Shown here: positions 7,829-17,087 of the stretch, piece by piece
Position numbering within the stretch: the stretch's first letter is position 1
Layout of the letters: each line of letters begins with the position of its first letter
NCBI GenBank assembly: GCA_040902535.1
Contig: JBBDXD010000028.1
Coordinates: 86,326 to 150,325, forward strand
Direction of reading: 5' to 3'
Origin: Dehalococcoidia bacterium
GTDB lineage: Bacteria > Chloroflexota > Dehalococcoidia > DSTF01 > JACRBR01
Length of the DNA stretch: 64,000 nucleotides
Position numbers and translations under genes: made by a program
The notes under the pieces: generated by a model
Databases searched by the model: none
Seen by the model: the letters and a program-made list of their open reading frames with translations, nothing else
What the model was told of the DNA's origin: nothing

Positions 7829-8641
7829 CTACTGCTCGTTGAGCGGCCGCTCGCTCGTCAGATACGCCCGCATCAGCCGCGACGCGTCGTCTGAGCGCAT
7901 CGTCTCGCTGAAGGAGCGCTGCTCGAGCCGCAGGCCTTCCTCGAGCGGCATCTGCACGCCGTCGATCACGCACTTCTTGATCAGCGCTACGCTCAGGCGC
8001 GGCCGCGACGCCAGTTCGTTCGCGAGCGCCATGGCTTCCGGCAGCACACGGTCCTTGTCGACCGCACGGTGTACCAGTCCGATGCTCGCCGCCGTGTCCG
8101 CATCGACCGTGTTGCCGAGCAGCATTAGCTCGAGCGCTTTCGCCGTGCCGAGCAGGCGCGCCATCCGCTGCGTGCCGCCGGCCCCCGGCAGGATGCCCAC
8201 GCGCACCTCCGGCAGGCCGATCTGGTAACCACGCGCCATGATGCGGAAGTCGCACGCCAGCGTGAACTCGCAGCCGCCGCCCATCGCCGTGCCGTTGATC
8301 GCGGCGATCACCGGCTGCGGCAGCGTCTGCAGCTGGAGCAGGAGCTTGTTGAGCGGGTGCAGGTCGACGTGCCGCGACGGTTCCCGCGGCGCCAGCACCT
8401 GCTCGCGCGTCGTATCGGACGCGCGTGACAGCTCACCGACGTCGTAGTGCGTGATGAAGATGCCATCGACGCCACCGGTGAAGACGATCGCGCGGACCTC
8501 GGCGTCACGCTCGACCGCATCGATGGTCTGCGCCATCTCCAGCACCATCGGGCCGTTCATGAAGTTGCGCGGCGGATTCGTCAACGTGACGACGAGGACG
8601 GGGCCCTCGCGGCGGGTCTGCACGTACTCCATGTCCGGCAT
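7829..8641 (-). CDS. Enoyl-CoA hydratase/isomerase family protein
   Basis: This 270-residue crotonase-fold protein would hydrate or isomerise an acyl-CoA thioester in the cytoplasm. The oxyanion-hole motifs are present: FITHYDVGELS in the first half, and AAINGTAMGGGCEFTLACDFRI with the downstream LPEVRVGILPGAGGTQRMARLLG. The Glu of the LPEVRVG motif, one of the catalytic acids of true hydratases, is kept, while the other position is less clear, so the exact substrate is unknown. ATG 8641 is preceded by GGGAGG. It follows two diiron-type genes on the same strand but is separated from them by a repeat-filled gap. Confidence 0.9.
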   Translation of the reverse strand: MPDMEYVQTRREGPVLVVTLTNPPRNFMNGPMVLEMAQTIDAVERDAEVRAIVFTGGVDGIFITHYDVGELSRASDTTREQVLAPREPSRHVDLHPLNKLLLQLQTLPQPVIAAINGTAMGGGCEFTLACDFRIMARGYQIGLPEVRVGILPGAGGTQRMARLLGTAKALELMLLGNTVDADTAASIGLVHRAVDKDRVLPEAMALANELASRPRLSVALIKKCVIDGVQMPLEEGLRLEQRSFSETMRSDDASRLMRAYLTSERPLNEQ

Positions 8642-8682
8642 CTGTACCTCCCTTGTGCTGGCTCGCATCCTACGCGCAAAGA

Positions 8683-8814
8683 ACGCGGGCTGAAAGCCCG
8701 CGCTCAATTAAGAACAACTCCGCGCCTCTGTGCCTCTGTGGTTTCGTCGACTGTTTGATTGAATGCTCGCGGTTAAAAAGAAGCCCTCTGCGTCTCTGCG
8801 CCTCAGCGGTGTCG
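8683..8814. repeat. Cluster of palindromic and CTCTGCG repeats
   Basis: A GCGGGCTGAAAGCCCGC palindrome at 8683-8704 is followed by two CTCTG-word repeats (8711-8740 and 8783-8812). They fill the gap between the enoyl-CoA hydratase gene and the upstream ferritin-like gene. Confidence 0.75.
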
Positions 8815-8819
8815 TCCCC

Positions 8820-9911
8820 CTACGGTTGTTCGATCACCGACCGCAGCGCGTTCACGATGTGCTCCTCGCGCTTGTACACGGTCGCCGCTTCCAGCGCCTT
8901 CGCGTAGAGCTTGAGCTGCGACTGCCGCAGCTCGCCGAGCTTCGCCTTGCCTTCGGCGACCGTCTCGCCCAGCGCCAGGATCATCGCTTCCCGTAGCGGC
9001 TTGTCGCGGCGCAGGTCCGCCGCCATCATCACTTCGCCGCGGTCGAGCCAGTTCTTCACGTGCGACCGGTGCGACGTGCTGTGGTTCAGGTACACCTTCA
9101 GGTGCTCTGTGCCGTACGCAAGGTGGCGGCGCAAGTCACTCGCCAGCAGGTCGAAGAGCTGACGGTCCGCCTGGGAGCGCGCGAGCTTCTCGCCCCACTC
9201 GCACAGCCCCAGCAGGAACGACGTGCGGATGATGTTCACATAGATCACGAACTCGGTGAACTTGAACGCCGCGTACACCGCGCGGTTGAAGAAGCCCGGC
9301 GTCTGAACGCCAAGCCCGCCGTTGTTCGAGAGCGCGCGCTTGCGGCACGCCTCGACGTGGCGCGCGTGGTCGAACGTTTGCGTCGCCAGGTAGAGCTTCA
9401 CCTCGTGGTAGCCGTACGAAATGTCTTTGAGACGCCCCATCAGCACCTGGTTCGAGTTGTACGCCTGCTCGGAGATGTTCGAGTAGATCTGGTCAAGCGA
9501 CGCCTCGATGTGTTCCGCCAGCGGTTCGATCGTCGACCAGGAGATCTGCGTCGCCGGCTTCCACTGCTCCTTGATCGCCGTCTCATAGAGATCGGCGCAG
9601 TTGTCGGCCCAGACTTCGAACTTGTCGTAGATGGTGTAGGGCGCGGGCAAGCCCATGTCGTCGGCCGGCCAGGAACCGCGCGGCGTGTCGTTGAGGTATG
9701 GCCAGTGATCCGGCACCCATCCGTAGGAATTCGCGTCGGCCATTCGCAGCGTGAAGCCGTCTTCGCCGATCACGGGTTTCGGCGGGCGCTCGGTCGGCAC
9801 CTTCGCCCAGCTCATGTCGAGCGGCGGGATCTGGAACGGCAGTTGCTGCGCGGGCGCGGTCTGCTGCGGCTGCTCCGCCTGTTCGTCTGTCTTGGTCTCG
9901 GCGTCTGCCAT
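8820..9911 (-). CDS. Ferritin-like R2-type protein, metal ligands lost
   Basis: The 363-residue protein is a paralogue of its upstream neighbour: both share the ExxxxQWxxAT(D/Q)I motif, the FR/CRKRAL stretch and the same helix spacing. Aligned without gaps over both metal helices, the four Glu ligands of the neighbour are replaced (Glu to Ala in ISEQA, DEARH to DHARH, VGEGF to IIRTSF, DESRH to DLRRH). Only the two His remain, so a diiron centre seems impossible. It is probably a structural or regulatory partner of the active copy (inference). The N-terminus is Gln/Pro-rich. ATG 9911 is tentative; an in-frame ATG at 9992 is 1 base from the upstream stop. Confidence 0.8.
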   Translation of the reverse strand: MADAETKTDEQAEQPQQTAPAQQLPFQIPPLDMSWAKVPTERPPKPVIGEDGFTLRMADANSYGWVPDHWPYLNDTPRGSWPADDMGLPAPYTIYDKFEVWADNCADLYETAIKEQWKPATQISWSTIEPLAEHIEASLDQIYSNISEQAYNSNQVLMGRLKDISYGYHEVKLYLATQTFDHARHVEACRKRALSNNGGLGVQTPGFFNRAVYAAFKFTEFVIYVNIIRTSFLLGLCEWGEKLARSQADRQLFDLLASDLRRHLAYGTEHLKVYLNHSTSHRSHVKNWLDRGEVMMAADLRRDKPLREAMILALGETVAEGKAKLGELRQSQLKLYAKALEAATVYKREEHIVNALRSVIEQP

Positions 9912-9993
9912 GTCTCGGTGCTCGCTTTCGTGCGGGACAACGCATCGGCCGCGCTCGCGGGCCGATGCCAACAATCGTGTGCGCGTCGCCATC

Positions 9994-11076
9994 CTAGTTC
10001 TTCGGCGGGTCGAGCAGCATCTGCATCATCGGCGCCATGCGCTGGCGCCGATCACCGAGACCGACGACGTCCAGCCGGTGCATGTATTCATTGACCTGCC
10101 GCTTCCGGATCGCCAGCAACTTGCGGTAGCCCTCGTTCAGGTGCGTCTCCGACGTGCCGCCGCCCAGCAAGATGGCCAGCGCTTCCGATGTCGCGCCGCC
10201 GCCGGTGAGCCCGGCCTGCGCGGAACCGGCGCCAAGCTGGCCTTCCATGCGGTCCAGGTATGTGTGGATCTCTTCACGCCGCTCCGGCTGCACGTCCATC
10301 ACGTACTTCATGTGCATGACGCCGAACGCGACGTGCCGGCTCTCGTCCTGCGCGGCGAGGCGGAACATGCGTTTGTCCACTTCGCTTTGGGCGAACAACT
10401 CGCCCATCCGGAACATCGACTGTACGAAACCTTCACCGACGAGGTGCAGCGTTGCCGCCATCTCCGTGAAGTCCTGCGCCGTCAGCAGCCCGATCGCCCC
10501 CGGTCCGGCCGAAAGCAACCCGATGCCATTCGCCAGCGCGCGCTTGCGGAACACGTCCAGGTGGCGCGCTTCGTCCATGATCTGCGATGCGAGGAACAGC
10601 CCGACTTCGAAGTACTCCGCGCTGACGTTTGGCGCGTACTGGCCCGGCACGTCGCCGGCGATGAATTCCACCTGCGTCAGGAACGTGCAGAGCTGCGACA
10701 TCGCCATCTCGATGTCGTCGTCCAGTTCCGGCATCTGGTCCCACGGAATATCCGTCGCCGACGACCACTGGCGCTGCACCGCTTCTTCGTAGAGCAGCAT
10801 CGCTGACTCAGACCACGACGCGGCTTTCGATGGCCACATCTTCTGCGTGCTCTGTGCATCTGCACGCGGGGCGGCGCCGCGCATGCGGCCGGTCTGATTC
10901 GCGGTCGTCGCCGGGATGTCGCCGTACGATTCGGTGGCGATGTCTTCGAGCGTCAGGCCGCGCTTGCCGGGCGCGATGCGCAGCCCGTGCTGGGCGGCCG
11001 GCTTCTCGAGCCACGACAGGTCGAGGTCTTCGCCCGCCGTCTCTTTCCTCAGTTCCGCGATGAGTTCTGGCCGCAT
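9994..11076 (-). CDS. Ferritin-like diiron (R2-type) oxygenase-like protein
   Basis: The 360-residue protein has the full ligand pattern of the ribonucleotide-reductase-R2-like ferritin superfamily: Glu in TQVEF, ExxH in DEARH, Glu in VGEGF and ExxH in DESRHVAFG, on four long helices. This predicts an oxygen-activating diiron site, but its substrate cannot be told from sequence; it is not a canonical R2 (no radical-Tyr context recognised) and is closest in style to the uncharacterised ferritin-like oxidases. ATG 11076 has AGGAGG eight bases upstream. The next gene on the strand is a ligand-less paralogue, and the two probably form one complex. Confidence 0.82.
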   Translation of the reverse strand: MRPELIAELRKETAGEDLDLSWLEKPAAQHGLRIAPGKRGLTLEDIATESYGDIPATTANQTGRMRGAAPRADAQSTQKMWPSKAASWSESAMLLYEEAVQRQWSSATDIPWDQMPELDDDIEMAMSQLCTFLTQVEFIAGDVPGQYAPNVSAEYFEVGLFLASQIMDEARHLDVFRKRALANGIGLLSAGPGAIGLLTAQDFTEMAATLHLVGEGFVQSMFRMGELFAQSEVDKRMFRLAAQDESRHVAFGVMHMKYVMDVQPERREEIHTYLDRMEGQLGAGSAQAGLTGGGATSEALAILLGGGTSETHLNEGYRKLLAIRKRQVNEYMHRLDVVGLGDRRQRMAPMMQMLLDPPKN

Positions 11077-11321
11077 GCCACGTCCTCCTGTCACGCCACC
11101 CTGATCATCGGCGGCTGAGCTTCGTTCCTTAGCACGCGCTAAGCATACGATCTCCGGGCCCGATCGATCCATAAGGCGAGGGGATAATGGGAGAGTCTTT
11201 TGGCCTGTGACAACCCTCACGAGGTGCTGTCCGGCGGGCGTTGCAGTCCCGACGCGAAGGCCAAAGACAAGAGCCGGTGACTGCAGAGCGTGGCCTGCGG
11301 TCACTCAGAGCGTTGTACACC

Positions 11322-11707
11322 GTCATTCAGAGCGAAGCGAAGAATCTCCTGGCACACGGGCCGCCGTCCTCGCACCACTTGTAACGCGGTTGCTATCCGC
11401 GTCGCCGGAACGGGATCCTTCGCATTCGCTCAGGATGACGGCACGGTGCGAGTCATTCAGAGCGAAGCGAAGAATCTCCTGGCGCACAGGCCGCCGTCCT
11501 TGCACCACCTCTACCGCGGATACGTTGAGCGCCGCCGCGCGGGGATCCTTCGCATTCGCTCAGGATGACGGCACGGTGGCGAGTCATTCAGAGCAAAGCG
11601 AAGAATCTCCTGGCACAACAGGCCGCCCTCCTTGCACCACTTGTAACGCGGTTGCTATCCGCGTTGCCGGAACGGGATCCTTCGCATTCGCTCAGGATGA
11701 TGACGTG
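11322..11707. repeat. Three tandem copies of a 130-bp repeat
   Basis: Copies begin at 11,322, 11,452 and 11,583. Each opens with GTCATTCAGAGCGAAGCGA and closes with GGATCCTTCGCATTCGCTC then AGGATGA. Copies 1 and 3 share their centre (TTGTAACGCGGTTGCTATCC), while copy 2 differs there. The conserved ends are roughly inverted to each other (GAGCGAAGCGAAGAATC versus GGATCCTTCGCATTCGCTC), so each copy can fold into a long hairpin. The rest of 11,077-11,718 holds no recognisable gene. Confidence 0.85.
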
Positions 11708-11718
11708 CTCAGCCGCGG

Positions 11719-14700
11719 CTAGACCGGCAGCCCCAGGAACTCCCCGATGCCTTCCGCCGCGTCCTCGCGGAGACGTGTCTTGCGGCCTTCTTCCACCGCC
11801 ACCGGCACGCCGTCGCGAAAGACGATCGCGTTCGTGTGCAGCGCGGGCACGCGCGGCGCCGGGGTGATGATGCCGGCGAGATTCAGCGGGTCCGACGCGT
11901 TCAGCCGCAGCACCTCGCCCGTGCGCTCGGAGCGCCGCACCTTGCGCAGCGCGTCGACGGACTCCGGCATGGCGTACTGCTCGCCGATGAAGCCCGACAC
12001 GAAACGCCCGCCACGCACGACGCCGCGCGCCTCCTGGCGTCGCAGCGCCCGGACGACGTCACGCCACGGCACGGACAATGTTTCACGTGCAACAAGGTCA
12101 CGGAACACGACGCCGTATCGCGCGAGCAATTGCATCGCGGCCGCTTCCGCTACGTCTTCGTTCGCTGACGCTTCGCTGAAGCGCTGCACGATCGACCATC
12201 GCCCCTGCGGCGCCGACACGCGTGACGGCCGCGCTGCGCCGCCGTAGCGCGCATGACGACGCGCGCTGCGACCGCGGCTGCCCTGCGGCGTCATGATCTG
12301 CCGCAGCGCCGAGAAGCCGTCGGCGGTGACGAGCCCACGGCCGACGAGGTCCCACAGCCCTTCCTCGAGTTGTACCGGCAACTGGCGGCTCGCCGACGCG
12401 AGGTCATCGAAGAAGAGCGCTCCGTGCTGCCTCAGCGCGTCCCAGGTCGCGCCCGCTGCGCCGGTGGATGGCGCATCGGGCTGCTGTGCGCCGCGCACGA
12501 CGTCGAGCAGGCGCGGCACGTCGCGGCGCAGCGCCAGCGTAATCGGCGTCGCGCGCGACGGGCCGGACGAGCGCGACGCCCCGTTGCCATTCTTGCGCAG
12601 CGAGAGGCGCGACCATACGACTTCCCCTGCAAGGCACAGGTCATCGAGCCAGCGCGGGTCGTAGTTCGCGACACGCAGCGGCAACACGTCGCGCTCCCAC
12701 GCCGACGCCGCGATCTCGAAGCCCTGGAGTTGCGCGATCACGTCGAGGAGTCCGCGCTTGCCTTCAAGACGGCGGTCACCTCCGACGTGCTGACGCGCGA
12801 GGAGATAACGCATGAAGTCCTGCGCGCTGACAGGCTCGATCTCGCTGCGCAGGCGGTCCAGCGTGTAGCGGTGGATGCGCGCGAGCAGCCTCCGGTCGCA
12901 GAACTCCTCGTCGTCGGCGCCCGGGGTGAAGTGTCCGCGCAGCACGACGCCTTCGCCTTCGAGACGCGCGAGCGCGGACGTCATCTCCGGCGCGCCGAGC
13001 GCGAGCATCGGAGCAAGCTGCGCAGGCGTCACCGGGCCCAGGTACTCCATGTGGCCGCGCGCTGCCGTCAGCACGGCGTCCTCACGCTCCGGCACGACGC
13101 CGTCCAGGTGCGATGGCAAGCGCACGGCCGGTGTGATGTCCGCGCCCGGGTACAGCGCCTGCACGGAACGCAGATGCTCGGCGGCGAACCACAGTTCGCC
13201 CGCGCCGGTGCGCACTGCGGCGGCGCGACCGGAGGTCGCCAGTGCTTCGAACCAGTCGCGGTGGGATGCCGTCGCGGGTACGGCGAGGTCGTTCGCTTCG
13301 CTCAGCGTGACCGATGGCATGACGACGAGGCCGAGCAGCAGGTCGTGTAGTTCGTCCGGGTCGCGCGGCTCAGGGCGTGCTTCGTCGCGCACGCGGTCGA
13401 TCGCTTCAACATCGAGCACGCCGAGGTCGCGAGCGTGCTCGGGCAGCGTGCGCCGCAGCGAGACCGCGCGCGTGCGCCGTTCTTCGAGCGGTGCGTCGTC
13501 GAGGTATGCGTACGGCTTGGCGTTCAGGATCTCGTGCGCGAACGGCGAAGGCTCCGTCGTATCGCGGGCGTGCAGCTTGATCTCGCCCGCCTCCATGCGC
13601 TGCAACACTGCGGTCAGCCCGTCGATGTCCATCGCCTCGTAGAGGCAGTCGCGCACGGTCTGGCGCATCAGCGGGTGGTCGGGGATCTCGAGCGGCCCGC
13701 TGACGTTCTCCTGGCAGCCGGTGAGCAACGGAAACACGGCCGTCATCAGGTCGTCGGAGCGCATGCGCTGGATGGGTGGCGGCACGCGCTTGCCACCGTT
13801 CGCGCGCAGCACGGCGAGCGCCCGCGTCGCGTTCCAGCGCCAGCGCGATCCGAACATCGGCGCGACGAGGATCGCCTGCTCGAGGGCCTCGCGGACGTTG
13901 CCCGACTTCACGAAGTGAAAGGCATCTTCGAGCGGAAAGCTGTGCTGCGGCCCGAGCGACAGCACCACCGCATCGTCCGTCGCGGCCGCCTGCAGTTCGA
14001 AGTCGAAGTTCACGCAGAAGCGCTTGCGCAGCGCAAGACCGAAGCCGCGGTTGATGCGACCGCCAAACGGCGCGTGGACGACGAGTTGCATGCCGCCCGC
14101 GTCATCGAAGAAGCGCTCGAAGACGACGTCGGTCTGCGTCGGCAGCACGCCGAGCGCGCCCTTCTCCGCGGCGATGTACTCGACGACCTGCGTCGCGCCG
14201 GCGCGGTCGAGGTCGCACTCCTTTGCGAGCCAGCCGGCGACATCGTGGTCGCCTTCGAGCTGCCCTGCGACGTCTTCTCGCAGGCGGCTGACCTCTTCGG
14301 ACAGCTCCCGGGTGCGGGACGGCGCTTCGCCGAGCCAGAACGGCACGGACGGCGGCCGTCCCTGCGCATCCGCGACGCGCACTACGCCACGCGCCGACTC
14401 GATGCGCCGGATCTGCCACGAGTGCGATCCAAGCAGGAAGATGTCGCCCGCCATGCTCTCGACCGCCCAATCTTCATCGACCGTGCCGACGAACGTCTCG
14501 TCGGGGTCGAGCACGACCTTGTAGTCGGCCAGTTCGGGGATCGCACCGCCGCACGTCAGCGCCGTAATCCGCGCCGCACGCCGGCCCTTGAGCGTGCCGC
14601 CGATCTGGTCGCGATGCAGCAAGGCTCGGCCACGCCCCAGCGACTGCGCGGGCCCTTCGCTCAGCATGTCGACGACCTCGTCGAAGTCCGGGCGAGGCAA

Positions 14701-16041
14701 CGTTTCGTACGGCTTCGCGGTGCGCACGAGCGCGTACAGGTCGTCTTCTCGCCACTCGCGGCTCGCGCACTCCGCGACGATCTGCTGCGCGAGGATGTCG
14801 AGTGGCGCTTCCGGCGGCCAGACGCGGTCGAGACGGCCCGCGCGCACGCCGCGGATCAGCGCCGCGCACTCGACCAACTCGTCGCGCGAGGTCGCGAAGA
14901 GACGCCCGCGCGACGTCAGGCCGAGCGCGTGACCGCTGCGGCCGATGCGCTGCAGGAACGTCGTGATGGCGCGGGGGGATCCGATCTGGCACACCAGGTC
15001 GACGGTGCCGACATCGATGCCGAGTTCGAGCGAAGCGGTCGCGACGATGGCGCGCATCTCGCCGGCCTTGAGCCGCTGCTCGATGCGCAGCCGCCGATCC
15101 TTCGACAGGCTGCCGTGGTGGGCTGCGACGTGCTCCTCGCCCAGGCGCTCCGCCAGGTTGTGCGCGACGCGCTCTGCCAACCGGCGCGTGTTGACGAAGA
15201 CGAGCGTCGTACGGTGCTCGGAGATCATGGCGGCGAGCTTGTCGTAGATCTCACCCCACTGCTCGGCTGAGGCGACGGCCTGCATATCGCTGGCGGGCAC
15301 TTCGACCAGCAGATCGAGTTGTCGCTGGTGGCCGACGTTGACGATCGTGCATGCGGGCGAGCCGTCGGCGTCGTCGCGGTCGCTGCCGATCAGGAAGCGC
15401 GCTGCTTCGTCGATCGGGTGGATCGTCGCCGACAAACCGATGCGCAGCGGCCGCTGCTCGGAGAGAGCGTCGAGACGCGCGAGCGACAGCGCGAGGTGGC
15501 TGCCACGCTTGTCGCGCATCAGTGCGTGCAGCTCATCGACAATCACGGTGCGGACGTTGTGCAGCAGCGCGCGGCTGCGCTCGGCGGTGAGCATGAGATA
15601 CAGCGACTCTGGCGTGGTGATCAGGATGTGCGGCGCTTGGCGGAGGATCGCCGCGCGCTGTGCCTGCGTCGTGTCGCCGGTGCGCAACGCCGTGCGGATC
15701 TCGGGCGCGTCGTAGCCCATGTCACGCGCGGCTTCGCGGATCTCGGTGAGCGGCGCCTCCAGGTTGCGCTGGATGTCGCTGCTCAGCGCCTTCAGGGGCG
15801 AGATGTAGACGACGTCAATGACGCCGTCTTCGAGCGTGCCATCGAGGCTGCGCTTGAAGAGGCTGTCGATGCTCGACAGGAACGCCGCGAGCGTCTTGCC
15901 GGAGCCCGTCGGGGCGGCGACGAGCGTGTCGCGGCCGCGCGCGATCGCCTCCCAGCCGCGGAGCTGAGCATCGGTCGCGGCATCGAAGCGCCGGTGGAAC
16001 CACGCCCGGACGGCGGGATGGAAATGCGCTGGCAGGTTCAA
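11719..16041 (-). CDS. lhr: Large ATP-dependent helicase Lhr
   Basis: Lhr is a superfamily-2 helicase that unwinds RNA-DNA hybrids and branched DNA during repair. The 1440-residue protein has Walker A APTGSGKT (about 43-50), the DEAH-box variant VDELHALM, motif III LSATIHP, and motif VI QRIGRSGHALG, followed by the winged-helix/Lhr core and a long C-terminal region, which matches full-length bacterial Lhr. TTG 16041 is preferred: AAGG lies seven bases upstream and the protein then starts MNLPAHFHPAVRAWF, as in relatives; an in-frame ATG at 16119 adds 26 poorly conserved residues. It is transcribed alone. Long open frames on the opposite strand are shadows. Confidence 0.95.
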   Translation of the reverse strand: MNLPAHFHPAVRAWFHRRFDAATDAQLRGWEAIARGRDTLVAAPTGSGKTLAAFLSSIDSLFKRSLDGTLEDGVIDVVYISPLKALSSDIQRNLEAPLTEIREAARDMGYDAPEIRTALRTGDTTQAQRAAILRQAPHILITTPESLYLMLTAERSRALLHNVRTVIVDELHALMRDKRGSHLALSLARLDALSEQRPLRIGLSATIHPIDEAARFLIGSDRDDADGSPACTIVNVGHQRQLDLLVEVPASDMQAVASAEQWGEIYDKLAAMISEHRTTLVFVNTRRLAERVAHNLAERLGEEHVAAHHGSLSKDRRLRIEQRLKAGEMRAIVATASLELGIDVGTVDLVCQIGSPRAITTFLQRIGRSGHALGLTSRGRLFATSRDELVECAALIRGVRAGRLDRVWPPEAPLDILAQQIVAECASREWREDDLYALVRTAKPYETLPRPDFDEVVDMLSEGPAQSLGRGRALLHRDQIGGTLKGRRAARITALTCGGAIPELADYKVVLDPDETFVGTVDEDWAVESMAGDIFLLGSHSWQIRRIESARGVVRVADAQGRPPSVPFWLGEAPSRTRELSEEVSRLREDVAGQLEGDHDVAGWLAKECDLDRAGATQVVEYIAAEKGALGVLPTQTDVVFERFFDDAGGMQLVVHAPFGGRINRGFGLALRKRFCVNFDFELQAAATDDAVVLSLGPQHSFPLEDAFHFVKSGNVREALEQAILVAPMFGSRWRWNATRALAVLRANGGKRVPPPIQRMRSDDLMTAVFPLLTGCQENVSGPLEIPDHPLMRQTVRDCLYEAMDIDGLTAVLQRMEAGEIKLHARDTTEPSPFAHEILNAKPYAYLDDAPLEERRTRAVSLRRTLPEHARDLGVLDVEAIDRVRDEARPEPRDPDELHDLLLGLVVMPSVTLSEANDLAVPATASHRDWFEALATSGRAAAVRTGAGELWFAAEHLRSVQALYPGADITPAVRLPSHLDGVVPEREDAVLTAARGHMEYLGPVTPAQLAPMLALGAPEMTSALARLEGEGVVLRGHFTPGADDEEFCDRRLLARIHRYTLDRLRSEIEPVSAQDFMRYLLARQHVGGDRRLEGKRGLLDVIAQLQGFEIAASAWERDVLPLRVANYDPRWLDDLCLAGEVVWSRLSLRKNGNGASRSSGPSRATPITLALRRDVPRLLDVVRGAQQPDAPSTGAAGATWDALRQHGALFFDDLASASRQLPVQLEEGLWDLVGRGLVTADGFSALRQIMTPQGSRGRSARRHARYGGAARPSRVSAPQGRWSIVQRFSEASANEDVAEAAAMQLLARYGVVFRDLVARETLSVPWRDVVRALRRQEARGVVRGGRFVSGFIGEQYAMPESVDALRKVRRSERTGEVLRLNASDPLNLAGIITPAPRVPALHTNAIVFRDGVPVAVEEGRKTRLREDAAEGIGEFLGLPV

Positions 16042-16210
16042 ATCAGGCCTTCTTCGCGGGAACGGACGAACTCCAGTGTATCGCGGCGTCTGGCCGGCTG
16101 ACCACAGCTTCGCGGGCAAGTTGTGGTCAACGGTGTGTCAGGAGAGTGGCGGCAAGTTGTGACAGTTTTTCGCGAGGAGCACGCTGCGTCGAAGCTGATG
16201 CCGTTTAGCC

Positions 16211-16290
16211 GCGCGGGCTTTCAGCCCGCGCTCGATTAGGAGAGGATGTGCGCTCTCTTCGGTCGGCATCGCGGGCTGAAAGCTCGCGCC
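16211..16290. repeat. Two opposed copies of the GCGGGCTTTCAGCCCGC palindrome
   Basis: A copy at 16211-16232 and an inverted, one-mismatch copy at 16270-16290 sit between lhr and the Crp/Fnr gene, the same paired layout as at 7616-7707. The remainder of 16,042-16,317 shows nothing else. Confidence 0.75.
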
Positions 16291-16317
16291 ACTGGACCGC
16301 CCGCCTCGATGGGAGCG

Positions 16318-17007
16318 CTAGAGATCCTCTCCCAGCGCACGCAGCGCCTCGGGGTCGATCAGCGTTACGCGGCCGGAGGCCATGGTGATGACGTTTGATT
16401 GCTTGATGCGCGCGAGGTGCTTGTTCACGCTCTCGCGCGTGACGCCGATGGCGCGCGCAAGCTCCGTCTGGTTGACGCGTATCGACGCGTCCGGCAGCGG
16501 CGCGCCATCGTGCGACGCGGCGGCGAACATCTGCCACAGGCGCCGTGCGACGCGCGCCTCGACGCTGAGCAGCGCGATACCGGCGACCTGGTCCGTCGCC
16601 TCGCGCAGCCGGCTCGCGAACACTTCCAGCATGGCGCGCGACGCCGCGGGGTGATCGCGCAGCCACGCGTCGAAGCGATCCTTTGCGACGTAGAGGGCGG
16701 TGACATCATCGATCGCGCGGACGCTGGCGCTGCGCGGCATGCCATCGAGCAATGACATCTCGCCCAGCACGTCGCCCTCGCCGCGGGTGCCGAGGACGAC
16801 GTCACCGCTGCTGCCCTCGACGAACACGCGAACGCGCCCGCTGACGATCGCGAACACGCTGTCGCCGGGTTCGCCGCGGAGGAACATGATCTCGCCGGCA
16901 GCGAACGAACGCCGCACGGCGGCTCGTGCCAGCGACCGCAGATCGTCGGCGTCTATGCGGCCGAGCAGCGGCGAGTTGGCGAAGGCGGCGCCGTTCATGC
17001 ACGGCAT
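16318..17007 (-). CDS. Crp/Fnr-family transcriptional regulator
   Basis: The 229-residue protein has an N-terminal cyclic-nucleotide-binding fold (about 20-135: GEIMFLRGEPGDSVFAIVSGRV, GDVLGEMSLLDGMPRSASV) and a C-terminal winged helix (about 160-229) with the recognition helix TRESVNKHLARIKQSN. The GEMSLLDGMPRSASV phosphate-binding cassette resembles that of cAMP-binding members, so cAMP or a similar nucleotide is possible. There are no Fnr-type N-terminal Cys. Two starts are possible (17007 or 16998), neither with a strong ribosome site. Its targets are not visible here; the divergent 2-hydroxyacid dehydrogenase gene starts 81 bases away. Confidence 0.93.
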   Translation of the reverse strand: MPCMNGAAFANSPLLGRIDADDLRSLARAAVRRSFAAGEIMFLRGEPGDSVFAIVSGRVRVFVEGSSGDVVLGTRGEGDVLGEMSLLDGMPRSASVRAIDDVTALYVAKDRFDAWLRDHPAASRAMLEVFASRLREATDQVAGIALLSVEARVARRLWQMFAAASHDGAPLPDASIRVNQTELARAIGVTRESVNKHLARIKQSNVITMASGRVTLIDPEALRALGEDL

Positions 17008-17087
17008 TCTAGGTTGATGCGTGCCGGGGCAGGAAGCAGTAGGTCAGCGTGCGGCTCGAAGGAAGGTCATTCGCGTACCATGCGCTC

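Noticed and set aside
11322-11707. Possible CRISPR array
   Set aside because: Units are 130 bp with no short constant repeat alternating with unique spacers, and no cas genes are near.
13435-15270. 611-codon plus-strand frame
   Set aside because: It is antisense to lhr, and the translation shows no domain.
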